Shown: positions 33,945 to 44,783 of the stretch, piece by piece
Layout: every line of letters begins with the position of its first letter
How positions within the stretch are numbered: the first letter of the stretch is position 1
Assembly (NCBI RefSeq): GCF_003369915.1
Contig: NW_022881603.1
Coordinates: 21,821,515 to 21,885,514, forward strand
Origin: Drosophila miranda
Lineage: Eukaryota; Arthropoda; Insecta; Diptera; Drosophilidae
Length of the DNA stretch: 64,000 nucleotides
Direction of reading: 5' to 3'
Position numbers and translations under genes: made by a program
Notes under the pieces: model-generated
The model's database searches: none
The model's input: only the letters and a program-made list of their open reading frames with translations
What the model was told of the DNA's origin: nothing

Positions 33945-34832
33945 TGTAACGGACCTGCTTCTTGGTTCGCTTGAGTTTGCTGGGCTCGCTCAGCGGTCGG
34001 CCGATTCGTCGCAACGTATTTTTATTGTTGCCCCCAACGACAAATGATTAGACCTTCCTTTTCTTTAATCGAATCTCTCTTTATTCGTACTTATATTAGG
34101 ACTTAGGGCTAGATGCTACAATTCAGCTTATCTATGGATCTCCACCACGCGTGGGCTCTCGTCGGGTGTGGCAGCGTTGAGGCTGTTGATTGGGGCAGTT
34201 TGACCTCCGCTATTGCTTTGGCCCGCCACGCAAATCCGCACTCTACGTCTCGCACTCCCCTCTTAGCTTCCGCCGGCAACTGTGGATCACCTCTTAACTT
34301 AGACTCACTCTGGGGGCAGGCGGGGCCTGTCTTCCTGTTGTTATTCACTTCACTGCACTTCTTCGAACCGTACCGGGTATTACTCTCACGTTTCGGCGGG
34401 GTTTCAACGTGCGCGCGCGATCACTTCTCCACGGAAAAAGAGAGCCGCTTCGTTCCCGCAGCCTCCTTTTATAGCCCCTTGACGGGCCCCGGCTCGGCGT
34501 TGGTAGTTTTCCATCGCCGTCTCCTGGTTTCCACGGCCTTCGTAACGGGGCCTGGCCGGTGGCGTGATCCCATGCCCCTATTTGGTCATGCGTCGGATCG
34601 CTGCCGGCCCGATCCCGCCGTCTCCTCTGCCTCTCGCGTTTCTCTTGCTCCGAGAGCGGGACACTTCTCCTCTCGGGGCCCTTGGCCTCTTCGCCGCATC
34701 CGGCTATCCGTGGGTATCTGGGCTGACCTTCGCCGTATCCAGCCAGCCATAAGCCTTTATCCGACCGTCCCACCGCCTTTATCCGGCTATGCTTTGGTCG
34801 AATTCGGCCTGTGGGAACCACGGTTCCTCACA
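33945..34832 (-). repeat. 5' LTR of inner element (right copy)
   Basis: 888 bp, the same length as the left copy and nearly identical. Transcription of the element would start within this copy and run leftwards. Confidence 0.92.
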
Positions 34833-35215
34833 AGTTGTTGTTTGTAGCTACATAAAGTTGTAAAGTTGTTGTTGGTGGCTATAAACATTAAGTTGAATTC
34901 TGTGAGCATAACAGTAGACACGGAGTTTAATAAAAGATCGGTCGTTTAATTCGGTTGGAAAATTGTGAAATTCATTGTCGCGCCGCAGCGTCGCCTTGTC
35001 CGTGCGCAGTACGTACGCGAGCAGAAAAAACACGCACAGACACGTTGTGTGTGATACACACTTTTAAACAGAAAAGACAAGCACTCGTCGGGTACACAGA
35101 CACAAGTCGAAAAGAGCCGCAAAATGATACAAACACCGCCGCCGTTGCACTGGAAAGAGAGAGAGAAGGAAGAAAGAAGCTGTACCAGGAACGTCGCGCC
35201 CGAGTGCAAACGAGA

Positions 35216-36030
35216 TGAAAGATTTTGAAAATGCGGAAAACAATACTGATGACAAGATTGATCAAATGATAAAGTTGCTAAGTTTGAAAGTGCTTTGCGA
35301 TGAGCAACGAGAAATGAAGATCGCTCCAGATAATTTTACAAAAGTTGTGAGCGATTGTGATGGAAAATCGGTTCCCATAGAAAAATGGTTTGAGATATTC
35401 GAAAAAATGCCGACGCATATGAGCTTACTGAAAATCAAAAGTATGTGCAGGCTAGAGGAAAAATTACCGGTGCAGCTAAGCTTTTCCTTGAAGCTGAATG
35501 CGTGTGCACCTATGAGGAACTCAAGAACGTATTATTGGATGAATTCACATGTAGCTATAACAGTGCAGACATTCATAAGCTGCTGCAAGAAAGAAAGAGG
35601 AAGAGTAGTGAGTCGATGCACGAGTACTTGCTGCAGATGAGAAAAATAGCAGCAGTCGGACATGTTGAACACGCGGCTGTTATAAGCCATATTGTGAACG
35701 GTCTGGACATAAGAAACGAGTATAAGTATGCCATGTATCGCTGTAAGACCTTCAGGGCCTTGAAAGAAGAGTTGCTTGTATCTATGATCGTTTGAACATA
35801 TCGGAGAAGAAGGGCAATAACGAACAGCATAAAACGAGTTTCAAGCAGCAAAGTGGGCAAAGCGGTAAAAAAGAATATTGCTATAGCTGTGGATCAGGAG
35901 AACACAAACGCAAAGACTGCAGAGCCGAAACAAAGTGTTTTAAGTGCAATCAGAATGGTCACATTTCTCGTAACTGTCCTTATGAAGCAGATAAAGTTGA
36001 TAAAGTTCGCGTCATTTTGAATCGCAGTCG
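35216..36030 (+). pseudogene. Outer element gag region (fossil)
   Basis: The first part has a helical gag capsid-like sequence (LLDEFTCSYNSADIHKLLQE). At 35875-35975 come two CCHC knuckles (CYSCGSGEHKRKDC, CFKCNQNGHISRNC). It is spread over more than one frame and is broken. Confidence 0.75.
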
Positions 36031-36513
36031 CATGAAAAAAATTCAAATAAACGGCATTGTAGTTGACTGTCTTGTGGATACAGGGTCAGATGTAACCATA
36101 ATCAAAGAGAGTATGTTGAAGACCATGAAAAACGTTAAACTTTTGAAGTGCACAACTATGTTGCGCGGTCTGGGTCAGATATCAACAAAGCCTGTTGGAT
36201 ACTTTAATGCAGAAGTTACCGTGGATAAGTTGCAGACCACACAGAAGTTTTTAGTAGTCCCCAGTAGCCAGATTGATTTCGACGCACTTTTGGGGCATGA
36301 TTTCATTAAAAAGTTCCGTTTCGTCGCTGATATGCAGGGGTACACGTTTTTGAAGCATGACGCAGATCCTGTGCCAACAGATGAGCATGCTCTTATATAT
36401 AATGTAACTGAAGAGTCATTCTTTGTAGCTCCGCCGCAATATCGAAAAGACGTTGAACAGATGATAAGAAACAGTTACCAAATGCCCACAGAAGTTGCAA
36501 AGCAGTCTCCAAT
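35600..36513 (+). repeat. Duplicated block A, first copy (gag/PR)
   Basis: 914 bp that recurs almost unchanged at 38089-39002 in the same orientation within the outer LTR element. Confidence 0.92.
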
Positions 36514-37921
36514 CCAACTGAAGATAGTTCCCGACGGAGTAATCAAGCCGTTTCATCACTCACCGAGTCGTTTATCAACAGACGAAGCCAGTGCCGTAAA
36601 GAAGCAAGTCGAAGAATGGATCGAGCAAGAATTCGTGCGCAAGTCGTCTTCAAATGTAGCGAGCAGAGTTGTCGTCGTGAAGAAAAAAGATGGTACACTT
36701 AGAGTTTGCGTAGACTACAGGAAGTTAAACAGCATGGTATTGCTGGACTGCTTCCCAGTCCCGATCATGGAGGAAGTCTTGGAAAATGGAACTTGAAAAC
36801 GGCTTTTTCCATGTGCCTATGGAAGAGCAAAGCAAGTCGTATACGGCCTTCGTCACACAGGAGGGATTATTCGAGTTTAATAAAGCGCCTTTCGGATTCA
36901 AGAACTCGCCAGCTGCGTTCATTCGGTTCGTAAGCTATATTTTTCAAGAATTAATCAACTCTGACATTATGCAGCTTTATATGGGCGACATAATTGTTTA
37001 CGCCGTGTCGCCCGAGGTATGCATGAGGAAGACGAAGTTGGTTCTGGAGACAGCTGCGCAGTTTGGCCTAAAGATCAAGTGGAAGAAATGTAGCTTCATG
37101 CAGCCACGCATTAGCTTTCTGGGCCATATCCTTGAGGACGGGAGAATCTGGCCCGGCAAAGAGAAGACAGCAGCTGTCAGTCGGTTTGCTACGCCCAAAG
37201 ACATTAAAGCAGTTCATGCATTTCTGGGACTCACAGGCTTTTTCAGAAAGTTCATCCCTAGCTATGCACAAGTTGCCCGGCCGCTCACGAATCTACTCAG
37301 GAAGGAAGCAGTTTTCAACATTGGCGAAGCAGAGCAACAATCGCTACAAAGCTTAAAGAATCTGCTTGTAATCGCACCTGTATTACAGCGCCAACGGAAC
37401 TCCACACGGATGCATCCAAAGAAGGTTTCGGAGCAGTTTTGTTGCAGCAGTTTGATGGCAATTTCCACCCGATTTACTATTGGAGTAAAAAGACTACACA
37501 AGCTGAGTCCAAACGTCACAGTTACTATTTGGAGGTCAAAGCTGCATACCTCGCACTCAAGAAGTTTCGTCACTACCTGTTGGGACTCAAATTTGATCTT
37601 GCCACTGACTGTGCGGCGTTTAAGCAGACAACAACGAAAGCAGATATACCCAGAGAAGTTTCCCAGTGGATTCTGTATATGGAGGACTTTACATTCAAAG
37701 CAGTACACCGCCCAGGGACAGAATGAGACACGTGGACTGTCTCAGTCGTTTTCCGCAGACATGCATGTTCGTGACGACGGAGCTAACAGCTCGGATAAAG
37801 AAAGCACAGCAGGATGACGATTTCATCAAAGCCACAGTTGAGATCCTGAAGCAGCACCCATATCAAGACTACAAGCTTAAAGGTCTTCTCTTCAAATCTG
37901 TAAATGGCAATGACATATTGG

Positions 37922-38087
37922 TGGTTCCAAGGCTGATGGAAAGGGAAATCATTCAAAGATCGCATGAAGTTGGTCATTTCTCTACAGCGAAGACAATGCA
38001 CTCAGTTCAGCAGCAATACTGGATTCCGCACCTTGAACGGAAAGTAAATAAGTTGATTACTAATTGTATCAGTTGTATAATTTTCAG
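37922..38087 (+). repeat. Duplicated block B, first copy (integrase finger)
   Basis: 166 bp coding for the start of integrase (MEREIIQRSHEVGHF...), repeated at 39002-39167 with a single visible difference. Confidence 0.9.
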
Positions 38088-38088
38088 T

Positions 38089-39002
38089 GAAGAGTAGTGA
38101 GTCGATGCACGAGTACTTGCTGCAGATGAGAAAAATAGCAGCAGTCGGACATGTTGAACACGCGGCTGTTATAAGCCATATTGTGAACGGTCTGGACATA
38201 AGAAACGAGTATAAGTATGCCATGTATCGCTGTAAGACCTTCAGGGCCTTGAAAGAAGAGTTGCTTGTATCTATGATCGTTTGAACATATCGGAGAAGAA
38301 GGGCAATAACGAACAGCATAAAACGAGTTTCAAGCAGCAAAGTGGGCAAAGCGGTAAAAAAGAATATTGCTATAGCTGTGGATCAGGAGAACACAAACGC
38401 AAAGACTGCAGAGCCGAAACAAAGTGTTTTAAGTGCAATCAGAATGGTCACATTTCTCGTAACTGTCCTTATGAAGCAGATAAAGTTGATAAAGTTCGCG
38501 TCATTTTGAATCGCAGTCGCATGAAAAAAATTCAAATAAACGGCATTGTAGTTGACTGTCTTGTGGATACAGGGTCAGATGTAACCATAATCAAAGAGAG
38601 TATGTTGAAGACCATGAAAAACGTTAAACTTTTGAAGTGCACAACTATGTTGCGCGGTCTGGGTCAGATATCAACAAAGCCTGTTGGATACTTTAATGCA
38701 GAAGTTACCGTGGATAAGTTGCAGACCACACAGAAGTTTTTAGTAGTCCCCAGTAGCCAGATTGATTTCGACGCACTTTTGGGGCATGATTTCATTAAAA
38801 AGTTCCGTTTCGTCGCTGATATGCAGGGGTACACGTTTTTGAAGCATGACGCAGATCCTGTGCCAACAAATGAGCATGCTCTTATATATAATGTAACTGA
38901 AGAGTCATTCTTTGTAGCTCCGCCGCAATATCGAAAAGACGTTGAACAGATGATAAGAAACAGTTACCAAATGCCCACAGAAGTTGCAAAGCAGTCTCCA
39001 AT
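38089..39002 (+). repeat. Duplicated block A, second copy
   Basis: Second copy of 35600-36513, nearly identical. It lies between two copies of a 166 bp block (37922-38087 and 39002-39167). Confidence 0.92.
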
Positions 39003-39167
39003 GGTTCCAAGGCTGATGGAAAGGGAAATCATTCAAAGATCGCATGAAGTTGGTCATTTCTCTACAGCGAAGACAATGCACTCAGTTCAGCAGCAATACT
39101 GGATTCCGCACCTTGAACCGAAAGTAAATAAGTTGATTACTAATTGTATCAGTTGTATAATTTTCAG
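39002..39167 (+). repeat. Duplicated block B, second copy
   Basis: Partner of 37922-38087. The order A-X-B-A-B of the blocks suggests recombination between a full-length and an internally deleted relative. Confidence 0.9.
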
Positions 39168-40094
39168 CAAAAAGTTGGGCAAACAAGAAGGCTATCTTCA
39201 TTGCATTGACAAGGGTGACACACCACTATACACGCTGCACGTTGATCATTTGGGACCAATGGATGCGACAGCCAAGCAATACAAGTACATTTTTGCTGTG
39301 GTAGATGCATTCTCCAAGTTTGTGTGGCTGTTCCCAACTAAGTCAACAGGTCACGAAGAAGTTGTGAAGAGGCTGAGAGATTGGTCATTTGTGTTTGGTT
39401 TTCCCAAGCGCATAGGCAGCGACAGAGGAGCAGCGTTTACATCCAACGCATTCAGCGAGTTTCTCAACGAGAACAAAGTCGAACATGTGTGTACAACGAC
39501 AGGTGTGGCGAGAGGCAACTGTCGGATTGAGCGGGTGAACCGTTCAATTTTGGGTATCATCGCAAAGCTCTCAGCTCAGGAGTCAACGAAGTGGTACAAG
39601 CATGTGCCACAGGTGGCGATTAATTCGCATGTGCATTCTACGTTGAAGTCGTCGCCATTCGAGGTCATGTTTGGGACAAAGATGCACAGACAAGCTGAAA
39701 GTCGACTATTGGAGGTGCTCAACGAGGAGTTGGTTACGCAGTTTAACAACGAGCGCCAAGAACTGCGTGACCAAGCGAAACAAAACATTGAGAAGGCGCA
39801 AGAGGTGTACAAGCGCAATTATGATAAAAAACGACGACCTGAGCACGGCTACAGACTAGGAGACATGGTCGCGATCAAGAGGACGCAGTTCGTCGCAGGA
39901 CGCAAGTTGGCCAGCGAGTATCTAGGCCCATATGAAGTCACCAAGGTAAAGCTACGACGTCAGAAAGGTTGCTCAAGTCGATGGGCCAAATATCACAGCA
40001 ACGAGCAGTGACAATATGAAGCTATGGCGTTTTGTCTCAGAGAACGATGATATATTATCATCTGGGACAGATGAAGATGAGCAGGAGGGCCGAA

Positions 40095-40381
40095 TGTAAA
40101 GGACAGTGTATCAAGCAGTTAACACTATCCCATCTAAATTAACATTTGAACTTAAGATACCATCGATAAGACCTAACCGATATAACCAGACTTAACCGAT
40201 GTTTAAAAGACCTAACCGATAAGGGGTTATCGATATGGGAGTCGGTTGTTGGAAGTAGAAGCAGAAAGTTGAACAAAAAGTCGGAAGAACAGACTTATTA
40301 ATTGCACATCTTAAATCATACACTTTGTACTCTTTTTCGAATAACACTATTAATAAACGATACATTATTATGAATCTTACA
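40095..40381 (+). repeat. 3' LTR of outer Ty3/Gypsy element
   Basis: 287 bp partner of 24472-24756, ending in CTTACA and followed by TATA, the target duplication. A purine-rich stretch (GAGCAGGAGGG) just upstream is the probable polypurine tract. Confidence 0.9.
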
Positions 40382-40733
40382 TATATGTTCCGAATCGTTT
40401 GTTTGATTGCGATGTATGAAAGTCAAATGTCTTTAAAGGGAATCGGTTTGGGTCAGACACTGTAGTTGCCTGTGTCTGGCTCTGGTCAGGCCGGTAGACT
40501 TTGCCCAGCAGTACTTTGAACCGAATGCTCATCATGATGACTGATGATAGAAGCAAATTTAGAGGTGGGGCACGTGCTGTGTCCGTTGGGGGCACGAGAC
40601 CTTCAATTAACCGGCTTTCACAAGCCATAAATGACGCGATTTGCTCCATTTATTAGACGACAGAGTGGTAGTGCGGTAGTGGGGTTATAAATTAAGCGGT
40701 TATGTTTAGGCGCAGCTCAGACTGACAGAAATA
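40382..40733. other. Spacer upstream of OBP gene C
   Basis: 352 bp between the outer LTR element and OBP gene C. No coding frame is supported. It presumably holds the old promoter region of gene C. Confidence 0.4.
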
Positions 40734-41431
40734 ATGAAAAAGGACAGAGCTCTGATCATCTGCTCGCTGAGCGCTATACTGTACTCCACAATTGTGGGGT
40801 CTGCACCTGCCCCAGCGGATGTTGACTGCAGTAGGCGGCAGGATTTCAATGTGAGTGTTTCCAATTTAGGATGAGATGGGGAGAAGCTGTGATATGTTGG
40901 ATTTCTTAATCCCCAGGCCGTCAGAGGCTGCTGCACCATTCCCACCTTCCACTTTGAGGCCTTTCGGAAGCTGTGCGGCAGGTACATGCCCGAGAGTGGA
41001 CCCCGGGTGTCACCCGTAAGTTTAAGTTGAAGGTTCCCCAAAGCCAAGCCCCTTTGCTAATCTTCTCTGATCTCGCGCCAGTGCCTCTACGACTGCATCT
41101 TCAATGCGACTGGAATCCTAAATGGAGCAGCATGCTGCAGCGGTTGCTGGGCAACAATCAGGACTTCGTGGACGTATACTTGAACGGAATGTTGCAGTGT
41201 CCCGGGGCTGTGCATGCAATGCTGAGGTCCAGAAGACCCCGTCCGATGCCCGGTGTGGAGCAGTGCTCCCCAGTGCCCCTCTACTATGGGATCTGTACTA
41301 CGAAACACATCTTCAGCTATTGTCCTTCGTCCAGCTGGTCTGACACGGAGCTGTGCGAGACGGCTCGTCTCCAGAACCTCCACTGCCCAACCATGCGTGC
41401 ATCACGTGGCGGCGGTCCCAGACCCATTTGA
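40734..41431 (+). pseudogene. Plus-C odorant-binding protein C (internal deletion)
   Basis: Exons 40734-40850, 40917-41015 and 41082-41431. The signal peptide (ALIICSLSAILYSTIVGSAP), GCC pair (AVRGCCTIP) and exon start CLYDCIFNATGILN are all normal. After that the frame must change: MLQRLLGNNQDFVDVY matches METLLESHQEFVDIY of gene D, but about nine residues between are missing, so a deletion of roughly 28-29 bases near 41125 has shifted the frame. The C-terminal Plus-C cysteines (ICTTKHIFSYC; CETARLQNLHC) survive in the shifted frame to TGA 41429-41431. It belongs to the Obp50-type cluster. An ISY repeat starts five bases later. Confidence 0.8.
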
Positions 41432-41436
41432 ATAAA

Positions 41437-42529
41437 AAACGAGGGGGAACGTTGTGAGTTGCTGCGGACACCGCAACTCTACAGTTATACCCGATACTTA
41501 GTCAGTATGGCTCTCCTCCGGCAGACGCCGCTAATATTAAACGACACGACAAAGAGTGCGTGCGAGAGAGACAGAAAATCAGTCTGAGCGTGACGTCGGG
41601 CGCTGCGTAGCCAGTGCAAATTGATTTGTTCCTTTTGGGTATAAAAATGATCCGATCTGATCCAGATTCAGCAACCTAATATATATGATCATTATCTATG
41701 ATTCTGCGTTTTTAGTTTTCTCGTATCTTCAAAATTGTGGATGCCACAAATTTTCGTCCTTTGGGGAGGCGGAAGGGGGTGGGGCGAAATTTTGAGATAT
41801 ACCTTTTATAGTGAGATCTGACAGGAGTGCGGATACCAAATTTGGTTACTCTAGCCTTAATAGTCTCTGAGATTTGTGGATATACCCAGATTTTCATCCT
41901 TTGCGGGGGCGGAAGGGGGTGTGGCGAAATTTTGAAACAAACTCGTCTCGGTCCGATATATTAGGAGTGTGGATACCAAATTTGGTTGCTCTAGCTTTTG
42001 TAGTCTCTGAGATCTAGGCGCTAATGTTTTACTCTAAGCAAAGCCGCCTATGCTACGTGTGTGTTAGAGAGAGACAGGGCGAGAAAAAATGAAATTGTTT
42101 TCTTGATGCTGGCTATAATAATTATACGATCTAAATCAGATTTTGCACTCTAGAAGATATAGTTATCTTCTACGATTCTGCGTTTTTAGTTTTCTCGTAT
42201 CGTCGAAATTGTGGATGCCACAGATTTTCGCCCTTTGTGGGGGCGGAAGTGGGCGGGGCAAAGTTTTGAAATATTCTTGTAGCAGTGACATATCACAGAA
42301 GTCTGGATCAAAAACATCGTTGCTCTCGCTCTTATAGTCTTTGAGCACTAGGCGCTGAAGGGGACGGACAGACGGACAGACAGACATGGCTCAATCGACT
42401 CGGCTATTGATGCTGATCAAGAATATATATACTTTATGGGGTCGGAAACGATTCCTTTTGGACGTTACACACATCCACTTTTACCACAAATCTAATATAC
42501 CCCAATACTCATTTTGAGTATCGGGTATA
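41437..42529 (+). mobile_element. ISY/SGM copy 5
   Basis: Plus-oriented, full length with the 3' hairpin and CGGGTATA. The microsatellite is short here (about 42360-42385). It directly follows the stop codon of OBP gene C; the junction reads TGAATAAAAAACGAG, which places an AATAAA at the border. Confidence 0.85.
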
Positions 42530-42663
42530 ATTAATCGTAAATGAGCACCCCATTATTTGATGGATGAACAGTAAATGGACCAAGTCTAATGCCATTCGGG
42601 CATCCGGTTGGGATTGTATATATGGGATATCTGGTGCTGTCCGGTTACCAGAAGGTGCCTGAA

Positions 42664-43292
42664 ATGCCACACCAGCTTGCTTTGATACTGTTCTCGTTCC
42701 TGGTCAGTCCAGGAGCCGGCGAGCCGGACTGCTCTCAACGTCCCGACTTGAATGTGAGTATTGTCAGCCGCCAACAGATTATCCTGGAGATTCAATATCA
42801 CCTCGAAATTGGCATTGAAAAACTGTTGCAAAATGCCATTGCTGGAGCTTTCCAAATACACCTCGCAATACGGCCAGTACCTGGTCAATGGGGCGCACAT
42901 TACACCCGTAAGTACGATCTTTATGGAGCTTGGGGATCCCCTAATGATCCTATTGATCCCCTCTGCACTTACAGTGCAGCTTTGAATGCCTTTTTGAAGC
43001 GGCGAAAGCGCTGAACGGAACCAGTTTGGTTATGGAAAATATCCGTAAAATGATGGAAACCCTTTTGGAGAGCCATCAGGAGTTTGTGGATATCTATACG
43101 GAGGGCTTTCACCACTGTTCCGGAGAGGAGCAGGCCATGATCAAGAGCCTGAAGCGTCGCCGCATGCCCATCACTGGTAAGTGCTCCTCCATGTCGGTCA
43201 TCGGTATGTGTACAGGAACTGTCCGGAGACTGTGTCCAGCAAGAGCACCATGTGCATCGAGGCTAGGGAATACAGCATTCACTGTGAATAGG
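42664..43292 (+). pseudogene. Plus-C odorant-binding protein D (splice and frame damage)
   Basis: Exon 1 42664-42753 (signal peptide MPHQLALILFSFLVSPGAGE, then PDCSQRPDLN). Exon 2 about 42812-42907 (ALKNCCKMPLLELS). Exon 3 from 42975 (CSFECLFEAAKALNGT). The intron 1 donor is good, but at the expected acceptor, 58 bases on, the sequence reads TG instead of AG. Near 43210 the frame changes once more: YRNCPETV and CIEAREYSIHC, the expected Plus-C end, lie one frame over and stop at TAG 43290-43292. An AATAAA is at 43309. Two independent lesions make it very probably non-functional. Confidence 0.75.
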
Positions 43293-43363
43293 TGCGCTAC
43301 ATCCTCGAATAAATAAACATTTCCAGCTGCTTTTATCATGATTCACTATGAATTATTCTTTGA

Positions 43364-43805
43364 TCAGTTGAAGATCACATCTCGCCATGTGGGCCGATCG
43401 GCAACCATTTCAAACATTTCCTGATCCCTGGAATTACAACCCATCATATCCTGATTTCTGGACATAGACTCCAGCTGGTTGGCAGCTTCCTCGTCTTCCT
43501 CCTCCCCATAACTCATGCTTGCTGCCAAAATTGAGGTTCGTTTGAGTTCAGGAATGACCTTTGGTCTTGGTTAATGCTCTCACCCAATTCATCCAAGCTC
43601 AGGCCCAGGCGTTGGGCGTGCTGCATGACAGCCTTCATCAGCAGTTGAGTATCGACAATGCCATCACGCTCTATGCTCTGAAACGAGACGAAAAGTTTCT
43701 CATCAAGAGCCCCCTCTGGGTCTCTGGTCCCACCACAAAGTCCCTGAAGGCTCCATTTACTTCAGACCAAAGCAGCAGGCAAAACACGAGTGTTAGCTGA
43801 TTCAT
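43364..43805 (-). CDS. Small secreted protein, 107 aa, unrecognised
   Basis: Three exons on the minus strand: 43734-43805, 43584-43677 and 43364-43521. Introns of 56 and 62 bp with GT..AG ends have phases that join in frame to 107 codons. It starts with a clean signal peptide (MNQLTLVFCLLLWSEVNG). The mature part has an amphipathic helix region (VDTQLLMKAVMQHAQRLGLS), an acidic stretch (YGEEEDEEAANQLE), one Cys and the end RPTWRDVIFN. I recognise no family; it is not an OBP (a single cysteine). It is convergent with OBP gene D, 71 bases apart. It shows no damage, unlike its neighbours. A haemolymph, accessory-gland or sensory peptide are possible, but this is open. Confidence 0.65.
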
Positions 43806-44010
43806 GGCTACAATCAAGTGAATGATCGCGAGTCATAATGGGTGCACCACAAAAGAGCCCCATTTTGCATGGTCAATTTACTGGGCAATGATCAATGGGT
43901 AATTATAAAAAAACATACATTTATACGACCCCCGAAAAAGATCAAAGATTAAATCTAAATGGAATCTTTTAATATAAATATTTGTGGACAGTAGTTGAAT
44001 GCGAAGTATT

Positions 44011-44783
44011 CTAGCTGCTGGGCAGCGGAACATGCGGCAGTGGATTGCACTGTGCTGCAAACTCTTTGGCCTGGTTGCACGGTCGCTAGTTCTTCCACAT
44101 TCTGGGGGGCAGTTGAGGAAGGTCTCGGCATTGACGCAGCTGTAGACCATTCCGGCAAAGGGCGAGCAGCTGTGCGGCAGCACCTTGTAAGCCTCTATGT
44201 TGGCTGCCTTCATGTGGCTTTTAACTAAGAGAAAGAGTATGGGATGAAGCGTTTCTATAAAGAGGACAATACTCATACGCACTGTTGCCCAGGAAAGAGT
44301 CAAAGGAGCGCATGATGTAGGCCACCATATCCTGATCTCGTTGATGGACATACTGCTCCAGGTACTGCTTGACTCTGTCCACTCTGAGTTTACCATTGAC
44401 AAGGGCTCCCGTCTCGCGGTAAATGCAATCGGGATAGCACTTTGAAAAGGAGCAAAGATGAGCAGAGGTTCGTATACATATATTCTCTTAGATGCAGACT
44501 TACCAAATGGGTATAGCTGGGATATTTCGAGTTGGCGGATTTCAGTTGATTAACGTACTTGTGACACTTTTGAGGCACATCTCCCATGTCCAATTCCGGA
44601 GTGCGACAGCAAGTATTGATGTCCTGCAAAGGTTCGCCCCAATAATTTACCTCGTGACTTCTTGTAGAGTGTATTATACTCACAAAATTCTGGAAATTCG
44701 GCGGTGCTGTGCAATTGAAGGCGGCCTGTGCGTGGGCTTGGCCCAGCACAAAGATCAAAGTCCAAAAATAGATCACCAACCAT
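44011..44783 (-). pseudogene. Plus-C odorant-binding protein E (several breaks)
   Basis: Minus-strand gene. The signal peptide (VIYFWTLIFVLGQAHA) is one frame off the only nearby ATG (44781-44783), with an extra G near the start. Then FNCTAPPNFQNF, NTCCRTPELDMG and the shared exon start CYPDCIYRETGALVNG follow, with good splice sites. A last exon has KVLPHSCSPFAGMVYSCVNA and LNCPPE. After that the frame changes, and the family end (PCNQAKEFAAQCNPLPHVP) lies in another frame that also holds a TAG. At least three lesions are present. It is the most decayed member of the cluster and is divergent from Dh44-R2. Confidence 0.8.

Larger units (their letters stand above)
24863..34832 (-). mobile_element. 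Ty3/Gypsy LTR element (inner), 9.97 kb, Osvaldo/Ulysses-like
   Basis: Complete insertion in the outer element's 5' leader, with AGTT duplicated on each side (24859-24862 and 34833-34836). The LTRs are both 888 bp with only about six mismatches (around 0.7%), so it is young and younger than its host element. It reads on the minus strand: primer site, gag, pol (PR-RT-RH-IN), then a long third open frame, then a polypurine tract. The long LTRs, a tRNA-Lys type primer site and the third ORF suggest the Osvaldo/Ulysses group, but that is not proven. A few breaks are present in gag-pol. Confidence 0.9.
36030..40011 (+). pseudogene. Outer element pol region: PR, RT, RNase H, IN (fossil, rearranged)
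   Basis: Protease (VDCLVDTGSDVTII) near 36060. RT from about 36600 (VVVKKKDGTLRVCVDYRKLN) to 37300, with an RNase H-like part to 37730. Integrase zinc-finger and core run to 40011 (LHVDHLGPMDATAKQYKYIF; VDAFSKFVWLF; a C-terminal LGPYEVTKVK). A gag/protease block is repeated in the middle (see repeat features), so one long open frame, 38281-40011, carries knuckles, protease and integrase but no RT. It is a rearranged fossil. Confidence 0.8.
24472..40381 (+). mobile_element. Ty3/Gypsy LTR element (outer), with a nested second element
   Basis: LTR retrotransposon in plus orientation with 4 bp TATA target duplications (24468-24471 and 40382-40385). Without the nested element it is about 5.9 kb. 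It has LTRs of 285-287 bp, a gag with two CCHC knuckles, a protease, RT, RNase H and integrase. The order PR-RT-RH-IN shows Ty3/Gypsy; the narrower lineage is not certain. Just after the 5' LTR, GGGCTCGTCCG resembles a tRNA-Pro primer site. The LTRs differ at about six places (around 2%), giving an age of very roughly under one million years at usual fly rates. The internal part is rearranged and broken in several places. Confidence 0.9.
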
